A DNA stretch of 64,000 nucleotides from an uncultured bacterium (GTDB taxonomy: Bacteria > Cyanobacteriota > Vampirovibrionia > Gastranaerophilales > Gastranaerophilaceae). Of this stretch, positions 45,324 through 54,385 are shown in pieces. Numbering within the stretch: the stretch's first letter is position 1; each line of letters opens with the position of its first letter. The translations under genes and the position numbers were made by a program. The stretch covers positions 113,226 through 177,225 of the forward strand of contig CABRZP010000002.1 in the NCBI GenBank assembly GCA_902475545.1, written 5' to 3'. The notes under the pieces were generated by a model, which made no database searches, had not been told where the DNA came from, and saw only the letters and a list, made by a program, of their open reading frames with translations.

Positions 45324-46190
45324 TTATGACTCTTTATTTAGTTTCGCAAATTTTACATTTGAGTAAAAATACTGTAATATTTGGTATGCATTGTAGCCTT
45401 CTTTAGCAAGATTATTGGCTCCATGCTGAGACATTCCAACTCCATGCCCATTTCTTTTTACGTTATCATCAAAAGATGGAACAGAATGCAGATATGGAAC
45501 ATTGCCGCCCCAGGCATTTGTATTGGTCATTCCGCCTGCCGATGCGGAGTAGTATGCTGAAATGATTTTCATATCATAAGTTAATACAAGTCCGTTAGTT
45601 TCTTCAACTGCTTTATTTGTTTTATTGGTTTCAGCTGAAGCTCCGCCGTATGCTTGATCTTCGGTATTATCTTTTAAGTCATATCCGTATCTTGCTTGTT
45701 TGCCGAGATTTGCCAGTGCAAAACTTCTTGCGGCAATAGCTTGTGCTTTTAATGCTTCTAATTCCCAGCTTGGCGGCATTTCAGACGGAACAACACCTTT
45801 TAGATAATTTTCTAAGTCAATGTCATTTATAACTATTAGTTTTCCGTTAGATACTCTAACCATTAGTTTTCCGTGATACCATTTACCTTTTGTGCTTACG
45901 TATCCTTTTGTATCGGGTCTTAAAACTATTGAATCAGTCCCTAATGAATAATAGTGTCCTCCGCTTTTGACTGCGATTTCGTTTTTATAAGGTACCAGTA
46001 CGTAACCTTTCATAGCATCGGAAGTGCAGACTGTTTTATTTGTATGTACATCAATCATTCTTCCGTTAACATTTGTTCCTACTCCGGCTTCATTGACTTC
46101 TGTTAATAAACCTATTTTTATTGCTTCACTAGGGTTAGCAATAATTAAATTTGCTATTAATATTGTTAGTATAATTAAAATCTTTTTCAT
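45324..46190 (-). CDS. SpoIID/LytB domain protein
   Basis: 288 residues. An N-terminal signal peptide (ILIILTILIANLIIANPSEA) is followed by a beta-rich part and the SpoIID core: LENYLKGVVPSEMPPSWELEALKAQAIAARSFAL, with the conserved catalytic-type glutamate of VPSEM. It ends with GHGVGMSQHGA. The family cleaves peptidoglycan glycan strands lacking stem peptides; common in cyanobacteria. Secreted. No sporulation genes are nearby. Confidence 0.92.
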   Translation of the reverse strand: MKKILIILTILIANLIIANPSEAIKIGLLTEVNEAGVGTNVNGRMIDVHTNKTVCTSDAMKGYVLVPYKNEIAVKSGGHYYSLGTDSIVLRPDTKGYVSTKGKWYHGKLMVRVSNGKLIVINDIDLENYLKGVVPSEMPPSWELEALKAQAIAARSFALANLGKQARYGYDLKDNTEDQAYGGASAETNKTNKAVEETNGLVLTYDMKIISAYYSASAGGMTNTNAWGGNVPYLHSVPSFDDNVKRNGHGVGMSQHGANNLAKEGYNAYQILQYFYSNVKFAKLNKES

Positions 46191-46243
46191 AGTCTCTATT
46201 TTAACACTTTACGTAAAAATGTAATAAATCAAATGAATGATTT

Positions 46244-48223
46244 TTATTTTTGGTATATTCTTAGGTAATTCCAGTAACTTCTAAATACTTTTTTTACATA
46301 AGTTTTTGTTTCTTCGTAAGGAATTTGTTCAACAAATTCATCGGTATCAGAATATTTAAGGGTGTTTTTCCATCTTGTAACAGAGCCGATACCGCCATTA
46401 TATGCAGCAATTGCGGAAACATCTTTATTATCCAGCATTTTCCTGATTGTAGAATAATATAAGTTCCCGATTTTTATATTTAATTCAGGGTTAAAAAGTG
46501 AATTTGTATAGAAAGATATTCCGTTTTTATTTCCGATATCGTGTGCAGTTTCCGGCATTAATTGCATTAAACCTATTGCACCTACGCCGCTTTGAGCCTC
46601 AGAATTAAAATGACTTTCTTCTCTCATAATTGATATTATTAATGCAGGATTATTGTTATATCTTTCAGCATTATTTCTAATTTGGATATAATAATTTTGA
46701 GGATAAACAAGTCTCCATCTTAAGTCGCTTTTTGCGGGTTTATCTTTAATATTTTTCATTGCTTCCTGTGCAATATGGGTTGATGTGGCATAGTTGCCTT
46801 TTTCATATTCTGCCCAGCTTTGAATGAATTTATCTTTTGAAAATTTTTCAATCATTTCATAATCGTTGACTGTCATCAATACATATAAAATGTCATTTTT
46901 TGAGGGCTGCTTGTAAGGGTACATCACCGGTTTATATTCAATATTTGTCCTTAATGTCGCATCTTTGAACCCGTTTAAAATCCAAAAAGATCGGTATGCA
47001 TAGTAGCTGTCGGGATATTCATTTATAATTTTTTGGAAGTAATGTGTACTTTCAGGATTGTGATATTTTTGTTCGATTTTACCTTGCCAGAACAATACTT
47101 CTGGTAAAATTTTAGAATCGGGGTATCTAGAAATAAAATCTTTTCCGAGAAATCTTGCATTAGCGTAGTCTTTTTGTTTTATTTTTTCAAAAAACATTGC
47201 TGATAATGCCGTTTGAGTATAACGACTACTAGGGTAATTTGTGTATAAATCTTTATAACAATTATATTTAGAGTCTCCTGATGTTTGTTGACATTTTAAG
47301 TTCCAGATGTAATCTACACCTTCACCTTTTGCTGTTTTTAATAATTCATCAATTGCAGAATCTGTGGATTGGAAGGTTTTAATATAATTGTTAATTGCTT
47401 TTTGGTAATCTTTATAATTTATATTTGCAGAATATTTTGAAACACCTTCTTCGGTAATTTCTTTAACTTTTTTATTATCTGCTTTTGCATAATAAATTAA
47501 ATTTTGTATTGCCCAACTGTCTTTTATGTCTGTTTTTGATATTGCTTTTAATGCTTCATCTCTTATTTCTGCAAGAATATATGCTTTAGCAGCAAGTGTG
47601 TAATCCTTTGAAGACATTTTAGGGTTGAATTTTATCCATGTGTCTGCAACATCGGGAGCTAATCTTCCATCAGGATATTTTGTTAAATATTTTCTAAATG
47701 CAGATTCAATTTCTTTAATTTTTATAGGCTTTTGTTTTTTATTTTTTGATAGTTTTTCAGCTTCTATTTTGGCAAGATAGAATTCTGATGCTGTTTTGTA
47801 ATCATCGTCAATATTAGAATGTAGTACTTGTTCGAAATATTTTTTCGCAAGTTTTGAATTTTCTCCTAATAATAATTGACCGGCTTGATATTTTGTTTCA
47901 GTAGCCAGTGTAGAATATTTATAATTCTTTAATAAAGATTGGTATGATTTTAGTTCTGATTTTTTATCGCCTACGGCTCTTGCACACATCGCCTGCCTGT
48001 AAAGTGCCGCAGGTTTTAGTTTTGAAGTTATACCTACTCGGGAAAATAGGTAATAGCAGTTTGAAAAATTTTCATTTTCGTAGTCTTTTAAACCTTGCTT
48101 ATATATTCTAATGGTCTGATTATTGGCTTGATAGATTTTTGCACTATAGAAGCCAAGCAGAAAAATGGTTAAAAAGACTCCAAATCCGATTAAATGTTTG
48201 TAATTTTCCCTCGACACCAACAT
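46244..48223 (-). CDS. Soluble lytic transglycosylase-like protein with TPR-like superhelix
   Basis: 659 residues. An N-terminal membrane segment (HLIGFGVFLTIFLLGFYSA) is an anchor or uncleaved signal. A long helical, TPR-like region (~35-480) precedes the C-terminal SLT domain: ALIISIMREESHFN with catalytic Glu, AIGLMQLMPETA and AAYNGGIGSVTRW. It cleaves the glycan strand by transglycosylation. It follows the E. coli Slt70 plan but is membrane tethered. Next to SpoIID, suggesting a wall-remodelling unit. Confidence 0.92.
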   Translation of the reverse strand: MLVSRENYKHLIGFGVFLTIFLLGFYSAKIYQANNQTIRIYKQGLKDYENENFSNCYYLFSRVGITSKLKPAALYRQAMCARAVGDKKSELKSYQSLLKNYKYSTLATETKYQAGQLLLGENSKLAKKYFEQVLHSNIDDDYKTASEFYLAKIEAEKLSKNKKQKPIKIKEIESAFRKYLTKYPDGRLAPDVADTWIKFNPKMSSKDYTLAAKAYILAEIRDEALKAISKTDIKDSWAIQNLIYYAKADNKKVKEITEEGVSKYSANINYKDYQKAINNYIKTFQSTDSAIDELLKTAKGEGVDYIWNLKCQQTSGDSKYNCYKDLYTNYPSSRYTQTALSAMFFEKIKQKDYANARFLGKDFISRYPDSKILPEVLFWQGKIEQKYHNPESTHYFQKIINEYPDSYYAYRSFWILNGFKDATLRTNIEYKPVMYPYKQPSKNDILYVLMTVNDYEMIEKFSKDKFIQSWAEYEKGNYATSTHIAQEAMKNIKDKPAKSDLRWRLVYPQNYYIQIRNNAERYNNNPALIISIMREESHFNSEAQSGVGAIGLMQLMPETAHDIGNKNGISFYTNSLFNPELNIKIGNLYYSTIRKMLDNKDVSAIAAYNGGIGSVTRWKNTLKYSDTDEFVEQIPYEETKTYVKKVFRSYWNYLRIYQK

Positions 48224-48336
48224 AACACTATTATTTTAACAGATATAAGTTAAAAGTAAAAATTTTTATAAAATATTTACATACTCTTTTGCAAAAATAT
48301 TTATAATTTATAATTGTTTTATTAAGGAGAAATAAT

Positions 48337-49158
48337 ATGCCAAAATGGGAAGCCGGTTTAATTGCTATAGCTATAAATATCGTATTGATAATTCTAGTTT
48401 TCAAAGTAATTGATACTATTGATAAAAAAATAATAGAAAAAATAAAAACGCAGGAATCAAACTCCCCATTGTTAAGGTTTATGCCAATTTTGATGAAACT
48501 GTTGAAGGCTGTCGTTATATTTATAGCGTTAACAGGATTTTTGCAAAGTCAAGGGTATTCTGTATCATCAATACTGGCAGGTTTTGGAATAGGTGGTATT
48601 GCTGTAGGTATGGCGGCAAAGGATGCTCTTGCAAATATTTTTGGCAGTTTAGAAATTCTTTCTGATCACGTATATCGTATTGGAGATTATGTGAAAATTG
48701 ATGGTATTGAAGGTTATGTCGAAGATATAAATATAAGATCGACTAAAATAAGAGATTTAGATAACTTTTTGATTAGTATTCCAAATAATGTTGCGGCAAA
48801 TGCTCTTATTACAAATGTGTCTCAAGCTCGAAAAAGATTTATAAATATTACATTTGGAGTTACATATTCTACAAGTAATGAAAAAATAAAATTAGCACAG
48901 GAAATTTTAAAAGAAGTTGGAACAGGTCACAAAGATATTCATAATGATTTTACTGTAGCTGTACATGATTTAGGGGACAGTTCAATAAATATAAGGTTCC
49001 GAGGATATGTTAAATCAGGTTCTTATGATAAGTTTTTAAAGGTTCGCGGCGAATTTTTAGAGCAAGTTGTGGAAAAATATAGGAATGCAAATATTGATTT
49101 TGCTTTCCCTTCAAGATCAGTTTATATAGAAAGTGATAATACAAAAGTTGAAAATTAA
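48337..49158 (+). CDS. Small-conductance mechanosensitive channel (MscS family)
   Basis: 273 residues. Two or three N-terminal membrane helices end with the pore-lining GFGIGGIAVGMAAKDALANIFG. The beta domain follows (YRIGDYVKIDGIEGYVEDINIRSTKIRDLDN), with a C-terminal alpha/beta part. It releases solutes upon hypo-osmotic shock. Ribosome site AAGGAGAA. Its end overlaps rlmH. Confidence 0.95.
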   Translation: MPKWEAGLIAIAINIVLIILVFKVIDTIDKKIIEKIKTQESNSPLLRFMPILMKLLKAVVIFIALTGFLQSQGYSVSSILAGFGIGGIAVGMAAKDALANIFGSLEILSDHVYRIGDYVKIDGIEGYVEDINIRSTKIRDLDNFLISIPNNVAANALITNVSQARKRFINITFGVTYSTSNEKIKLAQEILKEVGTGHKDIHNDFTVAVHDLGDSSINIRFRGYVKSGSYDKFLKVRGEFLEQVVEKYRNANIDFAFPSRSVYIESDNTKVEN

Positions 49159-49618
49159 AATAATTGCACTCGGAAAAATTAAAGAAAAATTTTTAAAAGA
49201 AGGTATAAATGAATTCCTTAAAAGATTAACTCCTTATGCTTCGGTTTCTATATTGGAACTTAACCCGATAGAGATTAAAGATGAAAATTTAACTGAAAAA
49301 GTTCTGTTGGAAGAAGGTGAAAAAATACTTTCAAACATTAAACCGCTTGATTTTGTTGTCACGATGGAAATAAAAGGGACTCAGTTTTCCAGCGAAGATT
49401 TTGCATCAAAGATTGAAGAATTAACAAATGACGGAATTCAGGAAATTGTTTTTGTAATAGGTTCTTCTTGCGGAATTGGGAAAAATGTTTCAGAACGTGC
49501 AAATCTTAAAATGAGTATGTCGAAAATGACTTTTCTTCATCAGTTCGCAAGACTTATACTGGTTGAGCAAATATATCGTGCCTTTAAGATTATAAAAGGT
49601 GAAACGTATCACAAGTAG
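49148..49618 (+). CDS. rlmH: 23S rRNA pseudouridine-1915 N3-methyltransferase
   Basis: 156 residues from the TTG at 49148, giving the family's usual start MKIKIIALGKIKEKF and length (~155). A GTG at 49133 would add five residues. The SPOUT-fold knot is visible in IVFVIGSSCGIG and FLHQFARLILVEQIYRAFKIIKGETYHK. It methylates helix 69 of 23S rRNA. It overlaps the MscS gene by 11 bases. Confidence 0.95.
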   Translation: MKIKIIALGKIKEKFLKEGINEFLKRLTPYASVSILELNPIEIKDENLTEKVLLEEGEKILSNIKPLDFVVTMEIKGTQFSSEDFASKIEELTNDGIQEIVFVIGSSCGIGKNVSERANLKMSMSKMTFLHQFARLILVEQIYRAFKIIKGETYHK

Positions 49619-49687
49619 CTGCATATTGTAAATTAAAAGCCTCAATGATATAATTTTTATATAAATAGATTATAGGAGAGTTTTATT

Positions 49688-51412
49688 ATGGAAACTTTTG
49701 AATTAAATCTTTCAATGAAAGAACTTGAAAAAAGAACACATAAGGATTACTTAATAACAAAGAAATTTTTGAAATCTGATGCACCTGAATATATTGCATT
49801 AAAAGAAGCTGATAAAAGAGCTTTAAAATATTTGTGTAAAGCGGCTGCGATTTTAGAAAGAATCAATATGCAGATTGATTGTAAGCATAATCTTCCTGTA
49901 AAAGAATTTTTAGAATCTGAAATTGAAAAGGGAAATAAACAGGCTGCATTAACAAAAGTTCTTTTCGATGCACAAAAAGGTATCAATGCTATTGATACAA
50001 TGTCAAATCCGATAAGACTTATCAAAGATATTGAAGAAAAACCGGGTAAAGGTGTTTATCCGGAAGATTTGTCAAAAGAAGAATTTCATAATGTACTTAT
50101 CAGAATGATAAAAGAAGGTAAAATTGATGAAGTTAAAGGTATATTGACTCAGCGTTCGATTGTTGTTCGAGCAGCGGAAGACCTTGCCGGTATTGATTAT
50201 ATTGATTACTTTAGCGAAGATTTTGCAAAGATGGCTGATGAATTGGAAAATGCTGCAAAAGTTTCAACAAATGCTGATTTTAATGAGTATTTACGACTTC
50301 AAGCTAAAGCTTTAAGAACTGCAGATCCAATGTTAGATGCTTATGCTGATAAAAAATGGGCGACTTTGCAAGATACTCCTTTAGAATTTACAATAACACG
50401 TGAAAATTATGAAGATGAAATGACCGGAACTATTGTTGAAAATGAGGAGCTTTCAAATTTACTCAAAGAACATGGAATTTCCCCGATTCCTAAAGATTTC
50501 TTAGGCGGAAGAGTTGGTATTATTAATAAAGAGGGCACAGAAGCTCTTATGGCTATAAAAAAATATTTACCGACGCTTGCTGAAAATATGCCATATAATG
50601 ATGAGTATGAACAAACAATTTCGGCTGAAGCTGACAGTGAACAGACAATGGTAGATGTTGATATGGTAATGGCTTCTGGTGATGTTGGTGAATATCGCGG
50701 CGGGATTACTCTTGCTGAAAATCTTCCAAATTCGGATAAATTATCCTTAACTATCGGTGGTGGAAGACGCAATGTTTATCATAGACAAATAAGATTTATC
50801 AGTGATAAGAAAAAATTGCAAGAAAGACTTGATGCAATTTTAGATAAAGAACAACATAAATATTATCTTGATGAAGCTGATCACTGGTTCACTATCGGGC
50901 ATGAAAACGCTCACTCTCTCGGGCCAAAAGAAGGCAGTGAAAAACTTGGTAAGTATAGAAATATTATTGAAGAAAATAAAGCTGATATGGGTGCTTTGGC
51001 TTTTGTTGATTTGTTGACAGAGCTTGGTATGTATACAGAAGAGCAAAGACTGCAAATTATTGTAACGACTATGGCTGATAATTTCTTGAAATCAAAACCA
51101 ACATTGTCACAGGCTCATAGAGTTCGTACTGTTATGCAGAATAAATATTTTGCGGATAGAGGTGCTTATGAAATTGTTGGCGGTAAAATTCATGTAAATA
51201 TTGAAAAAGTTGTTCCTATTGCAAAAGAAATGTTAGCGGAAATTATCAGAATTCAAATTGACGGTGATTTTAACAAAGCTGAGAAATATGTAATTGATAA
51301 TTTTGTATGGACAGATAACATGGAACTTATTGCCAAGAAACTCCAAAAAGTAAGTAAAGCACTTAACGGAACTCTGGAAACTGAGCTTGCAGATAAGTTA
51401 TTGGCTGAATAA
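49688..51412 (+). CDS. M49-like (dipeptidyl peptidase III-related) zinc peptidase
   Basis: 574 residues. The zinc site is H405-E406-x-x-H409 in GHENAHSLGP. A second motif, E428-E429-x-x-A432-D433, supplies the third ligand as in bacterial DPP III-like proteins and the C-terminal part of plant Nudix hydrolase 3. The true DPP III motif is HELLGH; this is the HExxH variant. There is no signal peptide, so it is cytosolic. The substrate is unknown. The ribosome site GGAGAG is good. Confidence 0.78.
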   Translation: METFELNLSMKELEKRTHKDYLITKKFLKSDAPEYIALKEADKRALKYLCKAAAILERINMQIDCKHNLPVKEFLESEIEKGNKQAALTKVLFDAQKGINAIDTMSNPIRLIKDIEEKPGKGVYPEDLSKEEFHNVLIRMIKEGKIDEVKGILTQRSIVVRAAEDLAGIDYIDYFSEDFAKMADELENAAKVSTNADFNEYLRLQAKALRTADPMLDAYADKKWATLQDTPLEFTITRENYEDEMTGTIVENEELSNLLKEHGISPIPKDFLGGRVGIINKEGTEALMAIKKYLPTLAENMPYNDEYEQTISAEADSEQTMVDVDMVMASGDVGEYRGGITLAENLPNSDKLSLTIGGGRRNVYHRQIRFISDKKKLQERLDAILDKEQHKYYLDEADHWFTIGHENAHSLGPKEGSEKLGKYRNIIEENKADMGALAFVDLLTELGMYTEEQRLQIIVTTMADNFLKSKPTLSQAHRVRTVMQNKYFADRGAYEIVGGKIHVNIEKVVPIAKEMLAEIIRIQIDGDFNKAEKYVIDNFVWTDNMELIAKKLQKVSKALNGTLETELADKLLAE

Positions 51413-51416
51413 TTAA

Positions 51417-51896
51417 TTATTGTTTATATTTTTTCAAAAAATTTAAAGTCCAAGATATTAAATCCGGGTACCTGTCAAGATGAAGACCTTTTTGAATCCA
51501 TTCAATAGTATTTTCAGATGTGGTACCTATATTTTTTACGGCTTTGTATATGAAAGAATACATACCGGTTCTGTCGGCTCCCTGCTTACAATGAATATGC
51601 ATTTTTCCATTGTCTGCGGAAATTTTGTCGACAAGCTGTAAAAATGTAGAAATATTTTGTTCTGATGGATATTTAGAGATGGATGGAATGTTGTGATATT
51701 TCATTCCAAGTTTCTGTACAACTTTAGATTCATCAAAATCAAGAGCCGGTTTAACCATTGTTCTAAAATTTACAATATCGGTCACTCCTTGCTTTTTTAA
51801 CCAGACAAAATCCTCTTTTGCAGGTTGTGCCGAGCGTGAGACGTAGTTGTCTATGATTGCATAATTGTCAGGTTTTCCAGTGAAATAAATCTTCAT
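51417..51896 (-). CDS. Dual-specificity/tyrosine phosphatase-like protein
   Basis: 159 residues. The signature loop HCKQGADRTGMY has the catalytic C103 and R109. An upstream GVTDIVNFR strand matches the fold, and D54 may be the general acid. There is no membrane segment. The start MKIYFTGKPDN carries the F-T-G-K string seen in neighbours. The substrate could be a protein or a phosphoinositide-like molecule. Convergent with the M49-like gene. Confidence 0.85.
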   Translation of the reverse strand: MKIYFTGKPDNYAIIDNYVSRSAQPAKEDFVWLKKQGVTDIVNFRTMVKPALDFDESKVVQKLGMKYHNIPSISKYPSEQNISTFLQLVDKISADNGKMHIHCKQGADRTGMYSFIYKAVKNIGTTSENTIEWIQKGLHLDRYPDLISWTLNFLKKYKQ

Positions 51897-52041
51897 AGGT
51901 GCATAATATCATAAATAAATGTTGTGAATTGTGTATATGAATATTACTTGTAATATTTTTTAACTTCAGTTACGTAATTAATCAATTTTTATTTGAAAAA
52001 ATTTTTTATAAAAATATAGGGGATAATTACGGGGAAAAAAT

Positions 52042-52557
52042 ATGCCAGTTAATACAAGTTATTCTGTTTCAAGTTTTCAACAATGTGACGGAACTAATTT
52101 TACAACTGCCGGTGTTGACAATAGTTATAAAGTCGGTTCAGGCAGTATTGGTGCGTATGCGGGTATAGGTTTAACTTTTGATGGCAAGTCTTCAAGTGCG
52201 ATTGTAGATTTGAAAGGATCTATTCCGTATGGCGACAGTCCTGTTTCAGGAGGTTTTCGGATAAGAAATAACCTTAATGAGAACGCTCAATCTGTTCAAT
52301 TTCGTGTGCAGCCTTGTACCGTAACAGTGCCTGTTTCTAATAAAACTAGTATTTATACAACTCCTTATGTTGTCGCTAAGGTGAACTATGATTCCGGTAA
52401 AGTTAATACTAATATCGGTAATTATACAGGTGTTTCAACTAATATGAAGATTGCAGGACATGATGTTAAAGGGTTTGTTGAAGTCCAAGCTTACGATTTA
52501 ACTAATATTAAATCTGAAACAACAAGTGTTAATGTAGGCTTCTCTATCTCAATTTAG
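52042..52557 (+). CDS. Hypothetical beta-rich protein
   Basis: 171 residues with many alternating polar/hydrophobic Gly/Ser/Thr strands (SGSIGAYAGIGLTFDGKSS; SVNVGFSISI at the end), so probably a beta sandwich or barrel. No signal peptide and no recognised family. The final phenylalanine-containing strand is weakly like outer-membrane strand ends, but without a signal this is not compelling. Ribosome site CGGGGAAAAA. Confidence 0.5.
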   Translation: MPVNTSYSVSSFQQCDGTNFTTAGVDNSYKVGSGSIGAYAGIGLTFDGKSSSAIVDLKGSIPYGDSPVSGGFRIRNNLNENAQSVQFRVQPCTVTVPVSNKTSIYTTPYVVAKVNYDSGKVNTNIGNYTGVSTNMKIAGHDVKGFVEVQAYDLTNIKSETTSVNVGFSISI

Positions 52558-52620
52558 GAAAAGCATAAAAAAAAGACCTTGTTAATACCAAGGCCTATCC
52601 GTTTAAATAAGAAGAGAGAG

Positions 52621-52640
52621 CTTTATATATTTATATAAAG
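52621..52640. other. AT inverted repeat in the 230-base gap before hldE-kinase gene
   Basis: Nine-base arms CTTTATATA/TATATAAAG around TT. A weaker hairpin (GACCTTG...CAAGGCC, about 52575-52597) precedes it without T-run. Nothing else is seen in this gap but the AT-rich promoter area of the next gene. Confidence 0.4.
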
Positions 52641-52787
52641 TATTCTCAATTCGAAAAATTGCTATTTTTGTAATACTAATTTTACAAAACTTAATAAATC
52701 TTTCGGAATCTATATTTTAGACCATTTTTTTTATTTAATTCTGTTTGTGCTAGAATATTTTTATAATCAAAATTAAGAGTTGGTGTT

Positions 52788-53792
52788 ATGAATATAGATA
52801 GAGAAAAACTTGTATCATATATTAAACAGATTTCTGCTCCGAAAGTTTTAGTTGTCGGTGATTTGGCATTAGATGAAATGATTTATGGTGATGCCGAAAG
52901 AATTTCACGTGAAGCTCCGGTTTTAATTTTACAGCATACTAAAACTAAATTGATTCTTGGTGGAGCGTCAAATGCTGCTCATAATGTTTCGACTTTGAAT
53001 AACGGTAAAGTCGGGGTTATTGGAGTCGCTGGTGATGATTATTATTCCGAATTATTATTTGATACTTTTGATGCTGCAAATATTGATTGCTCAAAGATTG
53101 TTCAGGATAAAACACGTAAAACAATTGTAAAAACAAGAATTTCGGGTTCTATAACAACATCAATTACCCAGCAGATTGTACGTGTTGACAGGCAGTCAAA
53201 GGGAAATATCTCTTCTGAAACAGAGGAAAAAATTATCAAGAATATTGAAAAAGTTCTTCCTGATTATGATGCAGTTATATTATCAAATTATCATATCGGA
53301 TCTCTAACTGATAGAATAATTGATTTTACTATAAATTATGCAAATGAGCTTGGTAAAGTTGTTGTAGTTGATGCTCAAAGAAATTTGAGTCAGTACAAAA
53401 ATGTTACATCAATGACTCCGAATTTACCTGATACAGAAGCTTCTGTAGGGTTTAGTATAGAAACAGAAGAAGATTTGAAAAAAGCGGGTAGAAATTTATT
53501 AGATGCTACTAACGCAAAAGCAGTTTTAATTACTTGTGGTGCTGATGGAATGTTTGTTGCTGAAGCAGGTGATAAGTATACAAAAATTCCGGTATTTAAT
53601 AAATCTGAAGTTTTTGATGTTACGGGTGCCGGAGATACAGTTACTGCAGTATATTCATTAGCATTGGCTGCCGGTATTGAACCTGTATATTCTGCAATAA
53701 TTGGTAACGTCGCAGCAAGTCTTGTCGTAAGACAGTTTGGCTGTGCAACTACAACTGTAGATGAATTGCTTACTGCTGTTGAAAAGTTATAA
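52788..53792 (+). CDS. PfkB-family heptose-7-phosphate kinase-like (HldE kinase domain/RfaE1)
   Basis: 334 residues. The plan fits D-glycero-beta-D-manno-heptose 7-phosphate kinase: VVGDLALDEMIYGDAERISREAPVL at the start, GGASNAAHNV, and the catalytic DVTGAGDTVTAVY near residue 280. The nucleotidyltransferase domain of HldE is absent, as in split versions. It phosphorylates a heptose in LPS-core precursor synthesis. It is first of a three-gene operon with a DUF4330 protein and an O-antigen-ligase-like protein, which supports an envelope-glycan role. Confidence 0.88.
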   Translation: MNIDREKLVSYIKQISAPKVLVVGDLALDEMIYGDAERISREAPVLILQHTKTKLILGGASNAAHNVSTLNNGKVGVIGVAGDDYYSELLFDTFDAANIDCSKIVQDKTRKTIVKTRISGSITTSITQQIVRVDRQSKGNISSETEEKIIKNIEKVLPDYDAVILSNYHIGSLTDRIIDFTINYANELGKVVVVDAQRNLSQYKNVTSMTPNLPDTEASVGFSIETEEDLKKAGRNLLDATNAKAVLITCGADGMFVAEAGDKYTKIPVFNKSEVFDVTGAGDTVTAVYSLALAAGIEPVYSAIIGNVAASLVVRQFGCATTTVDELLTAVEKL

Positions 53793-53815
53793 ATTACTAT
53801 AAAGGAGAATTTTAT

Positions 53816-54385
53816 ATGGAAAAAATAAAAGAACTTATAAAAAAAATCAAAATAGTTGATTTTATTATAGTTGCTTTTGTAATTATTGCTCTTGGTGTAG
53901 GGTTAACTACATACAAAGGGTACAGACAAACTGCAGATAAACAAATTGAAGCAACTTCGAAAATTGTTTTCAAAGTTTATATGAGAGGAGTAACTTTCTC
54001 CGGTGAAAATATTCCTATTAAAAAAGGCGAAAAGACATTTATAAGTATTCGAAATGTTCCTTATTCTGATTTAGATATTGTAGATGTTAAGGCAGACAGA
54101 AGGAAAATCGTTTTACCTACTTTAAATTCTAAAAAAGTTGTAATTGTAGTTGAAGATGTTTCACAACCTGATTTGTATGATGTTGTTGTAACTCTTACTG
54201 ATACTGCAAAAATTACAAAAGACGGAGCTGTTGTGGGTGGAAATAAAGTTAAATTAGGATTGCCTATTACCTTAGAGGGTTCTGATTATAAATTTTCCGG
54301 TTCGGTTTCAGACATAAAAATAATTGATGCTGTGGATGATGAAGTTATAAACAAAGATATGAATACAACCGATGATGTTCAATAA
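53816..54385 (+). CDS. DUF4330-family membrane-anchored protein
   Basis: 189 residues. One N-terminal hydrophobic segment (VDFIIVAFVIIALGVGLTTY) is followed by a beta-rich domain with the DUF4330 pattern (VPYSDLDIVDV, VTLTDTAKITKDGAVVGGNKVKLGLPITLEG). The function is not known. It sits between the heptose-kinase-like and ligase-like genes and overlaps the ligase start by 14 bases, so an envelope role is likely. Confidence 0.82.
   Translation: MEKIKELIKKIKIVDFIIVAFVIIALGVGLTTYKGYRQTADKQIEATSKIVFKVYMRGVTFSGENIPIKKGEKTFISIRNVPYSDLDIVDVKADRRKIVLPTLNSKKVVIVVEDVSQPDLYDVVVTLTDTAKITKDGAVVGGNKVKLGLPITLEGSDYKFSGSVSDIKIIDAVDDEVINKDMNTTDDVQ

Noticed and set aside
45324..46190. Evidence for sporulation from the SpoIID domain
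   Set aside because: SpoIID/LytB proteins are widespread in non-sporulating cyanobacteria-related lineages and no other sporulation gene is present.
52042..52557. Outer-membrane beta-barrel for the 171-aa protein
   Set aside because: There is no signal peptide; the strand-rich pattern alone is not enough.
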